Shown here in pieces: positions 41,401-48,300 of a DNA stretch of 64,000 nt; the first letter of the stretch is position 1; each line of letters starts with the position of its first letter. The notes below the pieces were generated by a model, which was not told the DNA's origin, made no database searches, and worked only from the letters and a program-made list of their open reading frames with translations. The stretch spans positions 1,000,864-1,064,863 of the forward strand of contig NC_049986.1 of assembly GCF_000003815.2 (NCBI RefSeq). The letters run 5' to 3'. The stretch is from Branchiostoma floridae. Taxonomy: Eukaryota; Chordata; Leptocardii; Amphioxiformes; Branchiostomatidae. The position numbers were made by a program, and so were the translations under genes.

Positions 41401-41876
41401 ATACTTTTTTCACTATACTACATTTTTTAATTGTAGAGACCTTAAGCTTTGTAGTGATGCATAACTTTATGGGGTTATTGGGAAGGAAAGTAACAAAAAA
41501 GTAGCATAGTGAAAACAATATCAACATGTGCTTCCCAACATATGTTGGGCACAGCACTACAACGGTTAATACTGTTATCAGTTGTTCTGTCTTTGCCTGT
41601 TGCTTTTGTGTTCTTATTTCAATCTACTGGAATAAGAAGGACCAAATCATACAATTGTAAAGTAGATGTTCGAGTTGCATGCCTCTATTTTGCAGAATGC
41701 TGTTGAGTGTCAAGTGGATCCAGAAAAGCACCGTTTATAAGTAATGCCGAAATGTGTTGTGAATTTATCCATGTTTTGTTATTGATAGATCCGTGAAGAA
41801 GCCCCAGTTGTGGGCAGATGAGGAGGAGGAGGAAGATGAGGAAGAGGAGGGAGAAGAGGACACCATGAGAGTCTGA
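15088..41876 (+). CDS. XPR1: XPR1 phosphate exporter (SPX-EXS protein), complete
   Basis: Exons: 15088-15156, 16068-16119, 16990-17091, 17918-18144, 19898-20047, 27763-27843, 29046-29124, 31510-31697, 35161-35340, 35706-35853, 36302-36496, 37152-37321, 38331-38464, 39427-39597, optional 40703-40738, 41789-41876. Every join is GT-AG and keeps frame, giving 677 aa (689 with the optional exon; human has about 696). XPR1 exports inorganic phosphate at the plasma membrane, gated by inositol pyrophosphates binding the SPX domain. The N-terminal SPX domain (aa 1 to about 175) opens [15 protein letters not shown] and keeps Y22, K26 and the basic cluster K159/K162/K163 in [10 protein letters not shown]. 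Hydrophobic segments begin near aa 236. The EXS domain includes RFIQCLRRY-type sequence ([20 protein letters not shown]), [16 protein letters not shown] and [15 protein letters not shown]. The C-terminus is strongly acidic (Glu/Asp run), ending MRV. The name derives from its use by gammaretroviruses; this is the host gene. Confidence 0.96.
15424..15861. mobile_element. hAT-type MITE with perfect 8-bp target duplication
   Basis: Begins TAGGGCTGGGTATCGGTAC and ends GTACCGGTACCCAGCCCTA, flanked by GTCATGAT at 15416-15423 and 15862-15869. The interior has repeated GGTCCAGGTC-like blocks. Sister copies are at 25636-26059 (same orientation) and 56095-56540 (inverted). It lies in XPR1 intron 1. Confidence 0.85.
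16353..16842 (+). mobile_element. tRNA-derived SINE
   Basis: The 5' end has an RNA polymerase III A-box-like stretch (GTAGCACAGTGGTAGTGTAT) and a B box (GGTTCGAATCC) at tRNA-like spacing. A body of about 400 bp follows, then an A-rich tail (TTTAGAAAAAAAAAGAAG). A 27-bp stretch beginning AACCCCTGCTTCGCC is duplicated in tandem. It lies in XPR1 intron 2 and is not a functional tRNA gene. Confidence 0.85.
17200..17440 (+). mobile_element. Decayed copy of the same SINE body
   Basis: GCCCTTGGGAAAAGCAG and AGGTAAAAATGAGTACC align with GCCCTTGGGAAAGGCAC and AAGTGAAAATGAGT of the SINE at 16353. The tRNA-like head is not recognisable. Confidence 0.35.
17515..17728. mobile_element. TA-flanked MITE (CTGTAAATG family), decayed copy
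   Basis: CTGTAAATGTATTTTAG at the left and TTTCTGCATTTATAG at the right, with TA on both sides. Interior TTCGCGGTGG motifs are partly mutated compared with the copy at 5213. It lies in XPR1 intron 3. Confidence 0.75.
18092..19470 (+). repeat. Tandem array spanning the exon 4 / intron 4 boundary of XPR1 (21 copies of the 5' splice site)
   Basis: The unit is 65-67 bp. It runs from AGCTGGCCTTCTC in exon 4 through the exon end ATTACCAG and the donor GTAAAAATGTTC into the intron, then restarts. I count 21 occurrences of GAGTTCTACCTTAG, the first being the real exon. The last CAG|GT is at 19458/19459. Two variants alternate (AGCTGGCC and AGCTCAGGCC). Unit length is not a multiple of three, and use of any donor after the first meets a TAG at 18184-18186, so only the first donor (18144/18145) gives full-length XPR1. 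Each unit also holds a 3'-splice-site-like TTCTACCTTAG. Confidence 0.95.
19594..19651. repeat. GATAT-type microsatellite
   Basis: Irregular repeats of GATAT and GATATAT in XPR1 intron 4. No other content. Confidence 0.8.
20095..20442. mobile_element. hAT-like MITE (GTGCAGGT-rich)
   Basis: Begins CAGGGCTAGAAATAG and ends TTCGTACCCTG, flanked by CTAGT on both sides. The interior repeats the GTGCAGGTAA motif in both orientations, matching the copy at 3120-3411. XPR1 intron 5. Confidence 0.65.
21213..21553. mobile_element. hAT-like MITE (GTGCACCC-rich)
   Basis: Terminal inverted repeats CAGGGCTCGAAATA and ATTTCGAGCCCTG, with GAGCC flanking both ends. The subterminal motif GGTGCACCC is repeated. 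XPR1 intron 5. A second sequence with GTGCAA motifs at about 21806-22100 may be a related, poorly preserved element. Confidence 0.65.
22233..22402. repeat. Inverted repeat with arms of about 62 bp (foldback)
   Basis: The left arm (GTTAATGCCCCGGCCCGAGG...) and right arm (...GGCGGGGCATTAAC) are inverted copies with a few mismatches, separated by about 40 bp. The right arm is followed by TTATTATCATATAGCC, which recurs inverted as GGCTATATGATAATA at about 23041-23055. The whole 22.23-23.06 kb stretch may therefore be one composite element. Confidence 0.75.
22947..22982. repeat. Perfect 17-bp hairpin
   Basis: AAAAGTGGTCGGTTATT, a 2-nt loop, then its exact reverse complement. It lies inside the presumed composite element that begins at 22233. 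Confidence 0.8.
23406..24540. repeat. About 245-bp tandem units of an interspersed repeat
   Basis: The motif ACCAAAAATCATGA recurs at about 23413, 23663, 23910 and 24152. Between copies, ATTATGCAAAT octamer-like motifs occur repeatedly. The downstream end holds AAGCCGCTAGGGGG twice and a CAGACACA microsatellite (about 24482-24515). The same AAGCCGCTAGGG tail appears near 45315 and, as GCCACTAGGGGG, near 48862, so this is a dispersed family amplified locally. XPR1 intron 5. Confidence 0.7.
25307..25423 (+). other. Orphan exon-like ORF inside XPR1 intron 5
   Basis: A CpG-richer island in AT-rich intron. AAGATGG is a strong start context. It is followed by 39 codons with protein-like composition (contains [18 protein letters not shown] and ending GDVKVW) and a consensus donor TGG|GTAAGA. 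It does not match XPR1 and would not fit its reading order between exons 5 and 6. It could be the first coding exon of a nested gene or a stranded exon. The ending resembles a WD-repeat strand, which is weak evidence. No partner exon found. Confidence 0.35.
25636..26059. mobile_element. hAT-type MITE, second copy of the TAGGGCTGGG family
   Basis: Begins TAGGGCTGGGTATCGGTAC and ends GTACCGGTACCCACCCCTA. The flanks GAACCCAT and GAACCCAG match at 7 of 8 positions. About 90% alike by eye to the copy at 15424. XPR1 intron 5. Confidence 0.8.
26282..26611. mobile_element. hAT-like MITE, CAGGGTTGGACAAG family
   Basis: Ends CAGGGTTGGACAAGTTTTC and GACTTGTTTATCCCTG, with short GCATA direct repeats. 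Same family as 2568-2941. XPR1 intron 5. Confidence 0.7.
27472..27502. repeat. CAGATA microsatellite
   Basis: Four to five consecutive CAGATA units in XPR1 intron 5. Confidence 0.8.
27864..28226. mobile_element. MITE with about 27-bp terminal inverted repeats, 20 bp past XPR1 exon 6
   Basis: The left end contains TTAATTTCTTGGTTCACGGA and the right end TCCGTGAACCAAGAAATTAA, an exact inverted match. The interior is A/T-rich with no ORF of note. It starts only about 20 bp after the exon 6 donor (27844). Confidence 0.7.
28933..29026 (+). repeat. 47-bp tandem duplication upstream of XPR1 exon 7 acceptor
   Basis: Two consecutive copies of a unit containing TGTCTGTTGTTTCAGATTTG. Each carries a 3'-splice-site-like TGTTGTTTCAG. 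The acceptor used for exon 7 (TCTATTTTCAG, ending 29045) follows immediately. Confidence 0.85.
29161..30312. mobile_element. TTAA-flanked MITE interrupted by a LINE
   Basis: The left piece is AGGGG (29161-29165) after TTAA (29157-29160). The element resumes at 29799 and ends GAGTGGAATGCCCCT before TTAA (30313-30316). Apart from the insertion it matches the copy at 38552-39068 closely. TTAA duplication is typical of piggyBac or Kolobok superfamilies. XPR1 intron 7. Confidence 0.8.
29166..29798 (+). mobile_element. 5'-truncated non-LTR retrotransposon, RT C-terminus and 3' end
   Basis: An open frame from about 29230 to 29702 encodes the C-terminal end of a LINE ORF2: [25 protein letters not shown], then [18 protein letters not shown] and a final [13 protein letters not shown] before the stop. 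The 3' end has a GAA-rich tail (AACCGAAAGAAGAAGAAG). It is flanked by AGGGG on both sides (29161-29165, 29799-29803), a 5-bp target duplication inside the host MITE. The coding piece has no stops, suggesting a fairly young insertion. Confidence 0.85.
30611..31084. mobile_element. TA-flanked MITE (CAGTCAAACCTG ends)
   Basis: Begins CAGTCAAACCTGTCCAAG and ends CAGGCAGGTTTGACTG, with TA on both sides (30609-30610, 31085-31086). The interior repeats GGTGGTCGCTGAGAA. XPR1 intron 7. Confidence 0.8.
32226..35107. mobile_element. TA-flanked MITE split by a 2.7 kb LINE
   Basis: The left part 32226-32393 starts CTGTAAATGCATTTAAG and the right part 35061-35107 ends TTCTGCATTTACAG, with TA flanks. It is the same family as 5213 and 17515. 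The gap corresponds exactly to the LINE at 32394-35060. XPR1 intron 8; the MITE end lies 53 bp before exon 9. Confidence 0.88.
32394..35060 (-). mobile_element. APE-type non-LTR retrotransposon (endonuclease-RT), 5'-truncated, one frameshift
   Basis: Read on the minus strand, frame one (35060 to about 33240) covers most of the endonuclease ([34 protein letters not shown]) and the RT fingers/palm ([71 protein letters not shown]). A single indel near 33235 shifts frame. The second frame carries the catalytic [12 protein letters not shown] and continues ([48 protein letters not shown]) to a stop at 32405, followed by a TGAG-repeat tail. Target duplication is about CGAAAAC in the host MITE. It lies antisense in XPR1 intron 8. 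The clade is uncertain. Confidence 0.92.
35341..35428. repeat. GT dinucleotide microsatellite
   Basis: Long GT runs start right at the exon 9 donor (GTGAGTGAGTGTGTG) of XPR1, ending in a G8 run. Confidence 0.9.
36855..37210 (+). repeat. Tandem array spanning the intron 11 / exon 12 boundary of XPR1 (four copies of the 3' splice site)
   Basis: 89-bp units start at CCCTAATGTATATATAATGG at 36855, 36944, 37033 and 37122. Each has the pyrimidine tract, the acceptor CCCCCAG, and the first 59 nt of exon 12 (AGGTTACAG|GTGAGACCC... to GCAGCCAT). Only the fourth is followed by the rest of exon 12. The three upstream copies read GTTACAG where the real exon has GTGACAG. Each copy has a strong donor-like CAG|GTGAGA 9 nt after the acceptor. 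Confidence 0.95.
38552..39068. mobile_element. TTAA-flanked MITE, intact copy
   Basis: Begins AGGGGCATTCCACTCCAG and ends GAGTGGAATGCCACT, with TTAA at 38548-38551 and 39069-39072. Second copy of the element at 29161-30312. XPR1 intron 13. Confidence 0.88.
39672..40011. mobile_element. hAT-type MITE with perfect 8-bp target duplication
   Basis: Begins CAGGGCTCTAGCCAGC and ends GCTGGCTAAAGCCCTG, flanked by GTACAAGT at 39664-39671 and 40012-40019. Subterminal TGACGGA motifs are repeated. XPR1 intron 14. Confidence 0.88.
40304..40612. mobile_element. hAT-type MITE with perfect 8-bp target duplication
   Basis: Begins CAGGCTTTTAGATAGG and ends CCTAGCTAAAAGCCTG, flanked by GCTAGCTT at 40296-40303 and 40613-40620. 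XPR1 intron 14. Confidence 0.88.
40703..40738 (+). CDS. XPR1: Probable 36-nt exon of XPR1 (C-terminal tail)
   Basis: After acceptor CTTGTGCAG and before donor AAG|GTCATT lies 36 nt that keeps phase 2 on both sides and encodes [13 protein letters not shown]-type sequence. It resembles the vertebrate tail segment that follows the RNRQKNRS-like end of the preceding exon. The donor is weak, so it may be optional. Skipping it also keeps frame. Confidence 0.5.
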
Positions 41877-41902
41877 TCATCCTCATCACAGGATACTACA
41901 TA

Positions 41903-42480
41903 CGAGGGGCGTTCAAGAAGTAATCCACCTGACCCATTTCCCAAAGGAGGAGATTAATGAAACTTGGTGCAGTTATTAGTCTTTCTCTTCATAGGAATCA
42001 CCCAGAGTTATGCATTTCTACCATCGTTTGATGCAGCTCTGTACACCGTTTTTGTAGGACGCCCCAGGTTGGTCCTGCAACAGATGCCTCATCAATGGCA
42101 GAAGATGGACGACCAGGTCTGGGAGCTGTTTCCACAGACTTCCGGCCATGTTTGAATTCACAATGCCAGCGTTTTACAAGGTCATATGATGGGGAATCAT
42201 CACCATAAGTTTCTTTTATTTCATCAAAAGTCTCATTTGGTATGCGTCCTTTCAAATACAAAAACCGGATCACTGCGCGACACTCAACTGGCTCCATTTC
42301 ACACCTGGTCCATTTCACACCTGACTCAGTTCAAACACCTTTAAATCAAAAACCAAAATTAGTTCAGAGCTGTTTTTTGCAACATAACCCATAGAGATAT
42401 GAATCATTACATATGCAAAATTTCATCTAGATCAGACAACTGGAAGTGGGTCAGGTGGATTACTTCTTGAACGCCCCTCT
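41903..42480. mobile_element. Mariner-type element inserted just after the XPR1 stop codon
   Basis: Inverted ends contain GAGGGGCGTTCAAGAAGTAA and continue for over 30 bp, flanked by TA (41901-41902, 42481-42482). At 578 bp it is too short for a full transposase but carries its N-terminal part. It starts 27 bp after the TGA of XPR1, so it is almost certainly within the 3' UTR. Confidence 0.92.
41998..42318 (-). pseudogene. Mariner transposase N-terminal helix-turn-helix fragment
   Basis: About 105 codons are open on the minus strand. The start matches the HTH_48 DNA-binding region of mariner transposases: VECRAVIRFLYLKGRIPNE, then FDEIKETYGDDSPSYDLVKRW and GRKSVETAPRPGRPS. The DDD catalytic domain is missing. 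The last 30 residues look unrelated, consistent with an internal deletion. It lies inside the element at 41903-42480. Confidence 0.85.
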
Positions 42481-42482
42481 TA

Positions 42483-45360
42483 CATTGTTCTTGAAGGTTC
42501 CCTCACAACATCTAGCAGGCTTAAGGCAGGGACCTGTTGTTGCTGTATATAGTCTTGTCCTAGATTTCTGTGTTGCCTGTAATTTTATCTTAGTTTGTAA
42601 TTGGGATAAACAAATGTTTGATAAGAAACCCCAGGGATGTTGTCATGTTGTACATGTTACAGTATATGACTTCTTGGCATCTCTGAATGTTTGCATGACA
42701 GGTAATATTTCTGGAAGACAAGGCAAGTGTATCCTTTGTAGGTCTTGCCAGAGTAAGGAGCTGATACCTATAGTCTGAAGGGACAGGTTTACACCTGGAG
42801 TTATGTTTCAATCAGGTAGGCCACAACCAATTTCCTTTGGTTTGTTCATGGGTATTACAAAGTTGAGGGAATAACTGAGAATTTCAACCCAGTTAACAAT
42901 ATTTGTAAAAGGCATCTTTTTTCAAGGAAATATAATTGTCACTTGTACATCTTTTCCACTTTTTAGTGAAGAAAATTAGTATATTAATTTGTATGGTTTG
43001 TTTTGTTACTGTTGTTTTGTTCGTGTTGAGTAAGTTGAAGTCAGAATCATGCCATCTATAGAAATTGTTGTAGAAAGTACAACATGTATATTATGTCCAT
43101 GTATGTGATCTGGCCTGTGTGGCAGTGTAATACATGTACCTTGGTGTGCTGTATGTACCTGTATTGAATGTGGTTAATATGTTGGTGGGTGTCCTAGAGT
43201 CCATTCCAAGACACCATGAGGGTTTTTAAGCAATATCTATAATTAGTCTGAATTATTTTGAATAAAAGAATATCTGAGCCACAATAATTAAATTCTTTTC
43301 AAAAAATTGACTAAGAAAATACTAATCTATTTGAATTCCTTTGAATATTTTAGAAACATTTTGAAAGTAACTGTACAAAAATATCTTTATTTAGAATAAT
43401 TGTGAAACCCCTGTGTGATTATTTCACATTTACAAATATTTGTAAACCTTGCCAAATGGTAAAATTAGTTTATTGCCCCCATAAAAGTAAGCCCTATTGT
43501 TGCATCTGTATATTTTTAGATTTCACTGCTGGGCACTGGTGGATCCTTTGTGGTGGGCCATTGTTGCATTGCACCCAACCATACTTTGCAAGGATGTGTG
43601 AATTGCTATTTTCCCATCTCACTGAACCATTTACAAAAAATGGTAGAAAATGGTAAATAATGGTAGAATGCTGTTATCATTATTTAGAAACCATTAGAGG
43701 TATCCAATTCCACACCATGAATATTTCCAAAGTTTTACAGGACCAGAGAAATATTTATAAAGTTGAAACAGTGTTAAAAATATTTCTGAAGTATCAAATG
43801 TCCTAGACATATAATTACAAAACTTTAAAATCAATTCTAAACAATGGCAACAAACATCCGCATGGTGTCTTGAAATGGACTCTATCTGTATATATGTACA
43901 GGATGCAGTGTCATTCCTTTCCCTAGCCACAACCACAATGGTTGATATCCAGGTTCTAGCTATAGGCTTCTCCTTGAATTCAAATGGAAAATTTAGCAAA
44001 AATGAGACTGGATAGGTGAATTTGATGAGCATTCCTTTATTTTCTGATGTGAACATTACATGTAGTAAATAATAAAGCTGTGCTGGTTATGTCCAAAGCA
44101 AACAAAACACCACATACATGTATGTGAAGGCCAGGTCGTATCTTTCATTTACTTCAATCTAAGGAACTTCCATTTAGTGCCACTCACATTTTAGTTAAAA
44201 TCTATCAGGTTTCTGTTTCCAATTTTTTAAAACAAAAACTTGATGCAACACTACTATTAGTAAGTAGACTGTTATGTACTGTGATTTTCACCTTCTGCTA
44301 TTCTATTTATTATTTATTTTTATAGTATTGTATACACACCTTTGTACAGAATTGAAAAAGGATTTAGTTTCGTTGAAAGTAAACTTGTATCAAGTTGTAT
44401 GTGCAATCCTACAAATTTTTATGTTATGACTTCAATTTGTATGTTAAACTCAATATGTACCGTAATATTATTGACGTAATATTGCCTCTTGTGGAGTAGG
44501 TCCAAATTAAATGGAAATATGAGCGTGAAGTCACTTTTGCCATTGTGTTCACTGATGTTGCACCAATACTATTGAAGTATAACACAAAAGGTTGTCATCT
44601 TCTAATAGTCCACTAAGTTAGAAAGGGGTATGTAAATGATTATAATACTTGAATTATAGATTAAATGTTGACGTAGATCAAGTCACAATTCCTGCTACCT
44701 GGGCCTAGCCTATAATGGCTTTCCATGTTGACGGTTCCATGACTGTTCCCCTTGCTGCTTCAGTCAGAAATGTTGGAGTCAGTACTAACATCCATTGGGA
44801 CCAGAGGTGCCCATGCCGTCATGGGGTGGCAGTGGTGGGTCTGGGTTGCACTCAACTATGAGGAAACAGATTGTAGTTAACACATATGCTCTGAAAATAC
44901 TAGGATGTAGGTGGATAACATCCCTAAGAACATGTTCTTGTCCTGTTATAAGAGAATAGAACACAAGTTACGTAATCAATAAACTAATTGTGTATCAGAT
45001 ACTGTCAGTGAAAAGACTTTTATGACATTTGGGTTGTGATTTTGTCCTGGCCTAGCCTACATAGCAGGCTCTCTGGGCATTTTGCGTTATTTTTGGTCAT
45101 GATACACTTTTGCTGGCCATTTCTTTTTGTACTGGGTCGGTAACACAAACGACCCAGTACATAAAGTGTGACATGAGTAAAACCAACACGAAAAAGTGTG
45201 GCAATAAAAATTATTGCCATGGCAAAAGTGAAAATCATAACAATCCGTCGACCCTTTCTTGAGTTATTCCCTTTCAAAGTCTGACACCAAACCTGTCCTG
45301 CAGTTCCAAAACAAGCCGCTAGGGAGGGGGGGGGGGAACCTATACCACTAACTCACGGCA
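42483..45360. other. XPR1 3' UTR / intergenic sequence
   Basis: AT-rich, with no supported gene. AATAAA-type hexamers near 43261 and 44068 are candidate polyadenylation signals for XPR1, which I cannot choose between. From about 43.85 kb on, the sequence is a diverged copy of 57.2-58.4 kb (shared TGTTGACGGTTCCATG, CCTGGCCTAGCCTACATAGC), so the right half belongs to the duplicated NRF-gene block. Confidence 0.5.
45129..45160. repeat. 11-bp perfect hairpin, conserved in both duplicate blocks
   Basis: GTACTGGGTCG, a 10-nt loop, then CGACCCAGTAC. The identical hairpin is at 58313-58344 in the duplicate. It lies downstream (3') of both NRF-like genes. Confidence 0.7.
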
Positions 45361-48300
45361 TCAAGAGCTGTCTACCAGCTCCAGGATGGGAGCCTCCGCC
45401 ATCATGGAGGCAGCAAAACCACACACAAGGGACATGAAGGAGAAACTCACGAACATGAACCACTGCGGGAAGAAAAGGTACAATGGGACAACGATGAATA
45501 TCCTGATGTGGGTTCATACGTACACAACATGGAAAGAAATGGGCCCACCTGTATCTAGTGAAAAGAGGGTTTGCCACAACACTACAGGTATGTTTTGTTG
45601 TATTGCACATTCACACCTAACTGCATTCTAGCAAAGCAGATTGATGTACTTTTTTTGAATCTGATAATCCGGATAAGTGTCTTACCCAAGTGATGGCTGA
45701 GTACAACCATGGGGCCCTTGTAATCCATGTAGTAGGCCTGTATGATTATGGGATGGACGAGGTACGCCGTGTAGGACAGGCGACTTAACGGCAGCCAACC
45801 GCTCCACGACAGGAACTCCGAGATGATACCTGCATAAGGGTACCACAGTTACATNNNNNNNNNNNNNNNNNNNNNNNNNNNNNNNNNNNNNNNNNNNNNN
45901 NNNNNNNNNNNNNNNNNNNNNNNNNNNNNNNNNNNNNNNNNNNNNNNNNNNNNNGTAATCCATGTAGTAGACTGCTATGACCATGGGATGTACGAGGTAC
46001 GCCGTGTAGGACAGGCGACTTAAGGGCAGCCAGCCGCTCCACGATAGAAACTCTGAGATGATACCTACAAGAGGCCATGCACAGTTACCCTAGTTTCACC
46101 CACACATACCTTCTAACTTGACAAAATCATTCTTCTATCCCTTTCACTGGTTGGGCCACTAGAAATGTCATGGTCAAGTCAGGAGGATGGGAAACATCTT
46201 AATCATTGGCAGACTGAAAACTGTGTATTACCAATGCTGATGGGGGCAGTGATGACTTGTTTCCATAGTGACATAAGATTCTGAGCTCCTATTAGATTGA
46301 TTTCATTGTGATATAGAATCATGAGCTCATATTTGTAGTTCTTGGAATGGGAATGCTTCTTTAAGCTTAGGGCACAACCCGCCGTACGTGCAAATACGCG
46401 TGCTGTCTACGTGCCAAAACGCGGGCAATCTTTTGGGATCCGTAAGTGGTAAGTACTGCTTCCGTACGAAATCGTCTACTACTAGGGAATCCGACGGATT
46501 TTGGAGCACGCAGACACGCCGTAGAACTTTACGTGCAGGGAAAAAATTGTGTGCCATCGGGCTGCGGATTCACCGCAGTACGTGCCAGTACGGGCGACGC
46601 GCCTGCCCTGTACAGCCCGAACGTTTTCAGAAATACGTGGCGGACGTGGCCTCCAAAAAAACGTACGGACAAATTGCACGTACGGCGGGTTGTGCTCTTA
46701 GCGGGTTAAGGGTGTTTGGCCATAAGCTCTGAATGAGGCCCAATCAGCCCCTTAGAGTAAGAGATTGTATAACACAAGCTAGTTTACCTCCGTATCCCAC
46801 ACAGCAGGCGTATACAACCCAAGCGACTCCTGCAGTATATAAAGTTCTGTCAACAGTTCTCCAGGCGAGGTGACTGTGGAGGTTGGCGTCAGGAGCACCG
46901 AATGGGGTGACCAAGGCCACCAGAGCACAGGCAGTGCCAACAATCCAGCCAAACAGCATCAGTTTCTGCAGCATGATTCACGGTAACATAAACTTCAACA
47001 GAGACATTCCTACATACAATTAAGTTATTAAAAGGGAAATATGATAACCGGCAGATATTACTTGTGTGAAATACTAGTAACGCAATTGCATTGCATGTTC
47101 TCGAATGGTGACTACACATATATTATAATATATACATATTCAAGTATAATATCATATACATGTAGACATATCGATGCATACATACTTTAACACATCCTTA
47201 TGAGAGTCTGTGTTGACAAACTCCCTATCGGGATCTCTACCGATAGAATCAGCGATTCTGTCAAATCTCTAGTATTAACCGTACGCTAGTACTACCCTGT
47301 CATACATGTATAGGTATAGTGTTGTATATATATAATGTATGTCGGGGGAAATAAGTAAATATACCGTAGTCTACGCAATCATGTGCAAATGTACCCTTGT
47401 ATTAGGAGTGTCCGGGACTTTCCTGTCGGTCCTGAAGAGAAGATAGCCCAGCAGTATGCCGATGATGTATGGGGCCATCCTGGTGAACGACCATCGGTAG
47501 GTCGAGTGTCCGTATGTTACACCATACACACTGCAGAAAAAGAAGCACACGTTATAGTTTGCATCATTATTAATTTTATATTCTAGTAAATAGTAACGTT
47601 TCATTTGAAAGAGGAAACGTTTATGTATACTAGATGCATTATACATGTATATGGACAAGTTATGAATATGTTATGTGCGTATACGTATAATTTGAAGTAT
47701 CAAAAATACTTACTCAACCATGAAATAGTACAAAACTCCATGCAGAAGCCAAGAGGATCCGATCAAAATACAGGCAACTGCGACTCCGACTTTTGGATAC
47801 CTAAAGGGCAAAAAAAAATCGTAAAGGTTGCGCTTTCAGTAGCCAGTACTGTTCCGTGATATAGTGTCCTTTTGCTGTTTTCATGTTAACGTTATGTTTC
47901 ACAACGGTTCTTTTGAAGAGGATTTGTTTTCATTACTTCCCTTTCCATCAGAGATTCACATCAAAGAGTGCCACATCCGCCACGTATTTTTTGAAAGCGT
48001 TCGGGCTGTACAGGGCAGGCGCGTCGCCCGTACTGGCACGTACGGGGGCGGATCGCAGCCCGATGGCACGTAAAGTTTTGCCTGCACGTTAAGTTCTACG
48101 GTGTGTCTGCGTGCTCAAAAATCCGTAGGATTCCGTACAAGTTCGTACGGAGGCGGTGCTTACCACTTACGAATCCCAAAACATTGCACACGTTTTGGCA
48201 CGTATACAGCACGAATTTGCACGTACGGCGTGCATGACCTTAGCTTAAGGCAGTCAAGTAGGCTAGTTTAGTAAGTGAAAAGTGCAGTCAGCAATTTTTG

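Noticed and set aside
45353-45610. 85-codon minus-strand ORF
   Set aside because: An alternative frame over the exon 14-15 intron and exon 15 copy. The true frame is set by the acceptor CCCGCAG and matches gene B.
46388-46732. 114-codon plus-strand ORF, CpG-rich
   Set aside because: It lies wholly inside the TTAA-flanked MITE at 46365-46705 and its overlapping frames look equally plausible. It is composition-driven.
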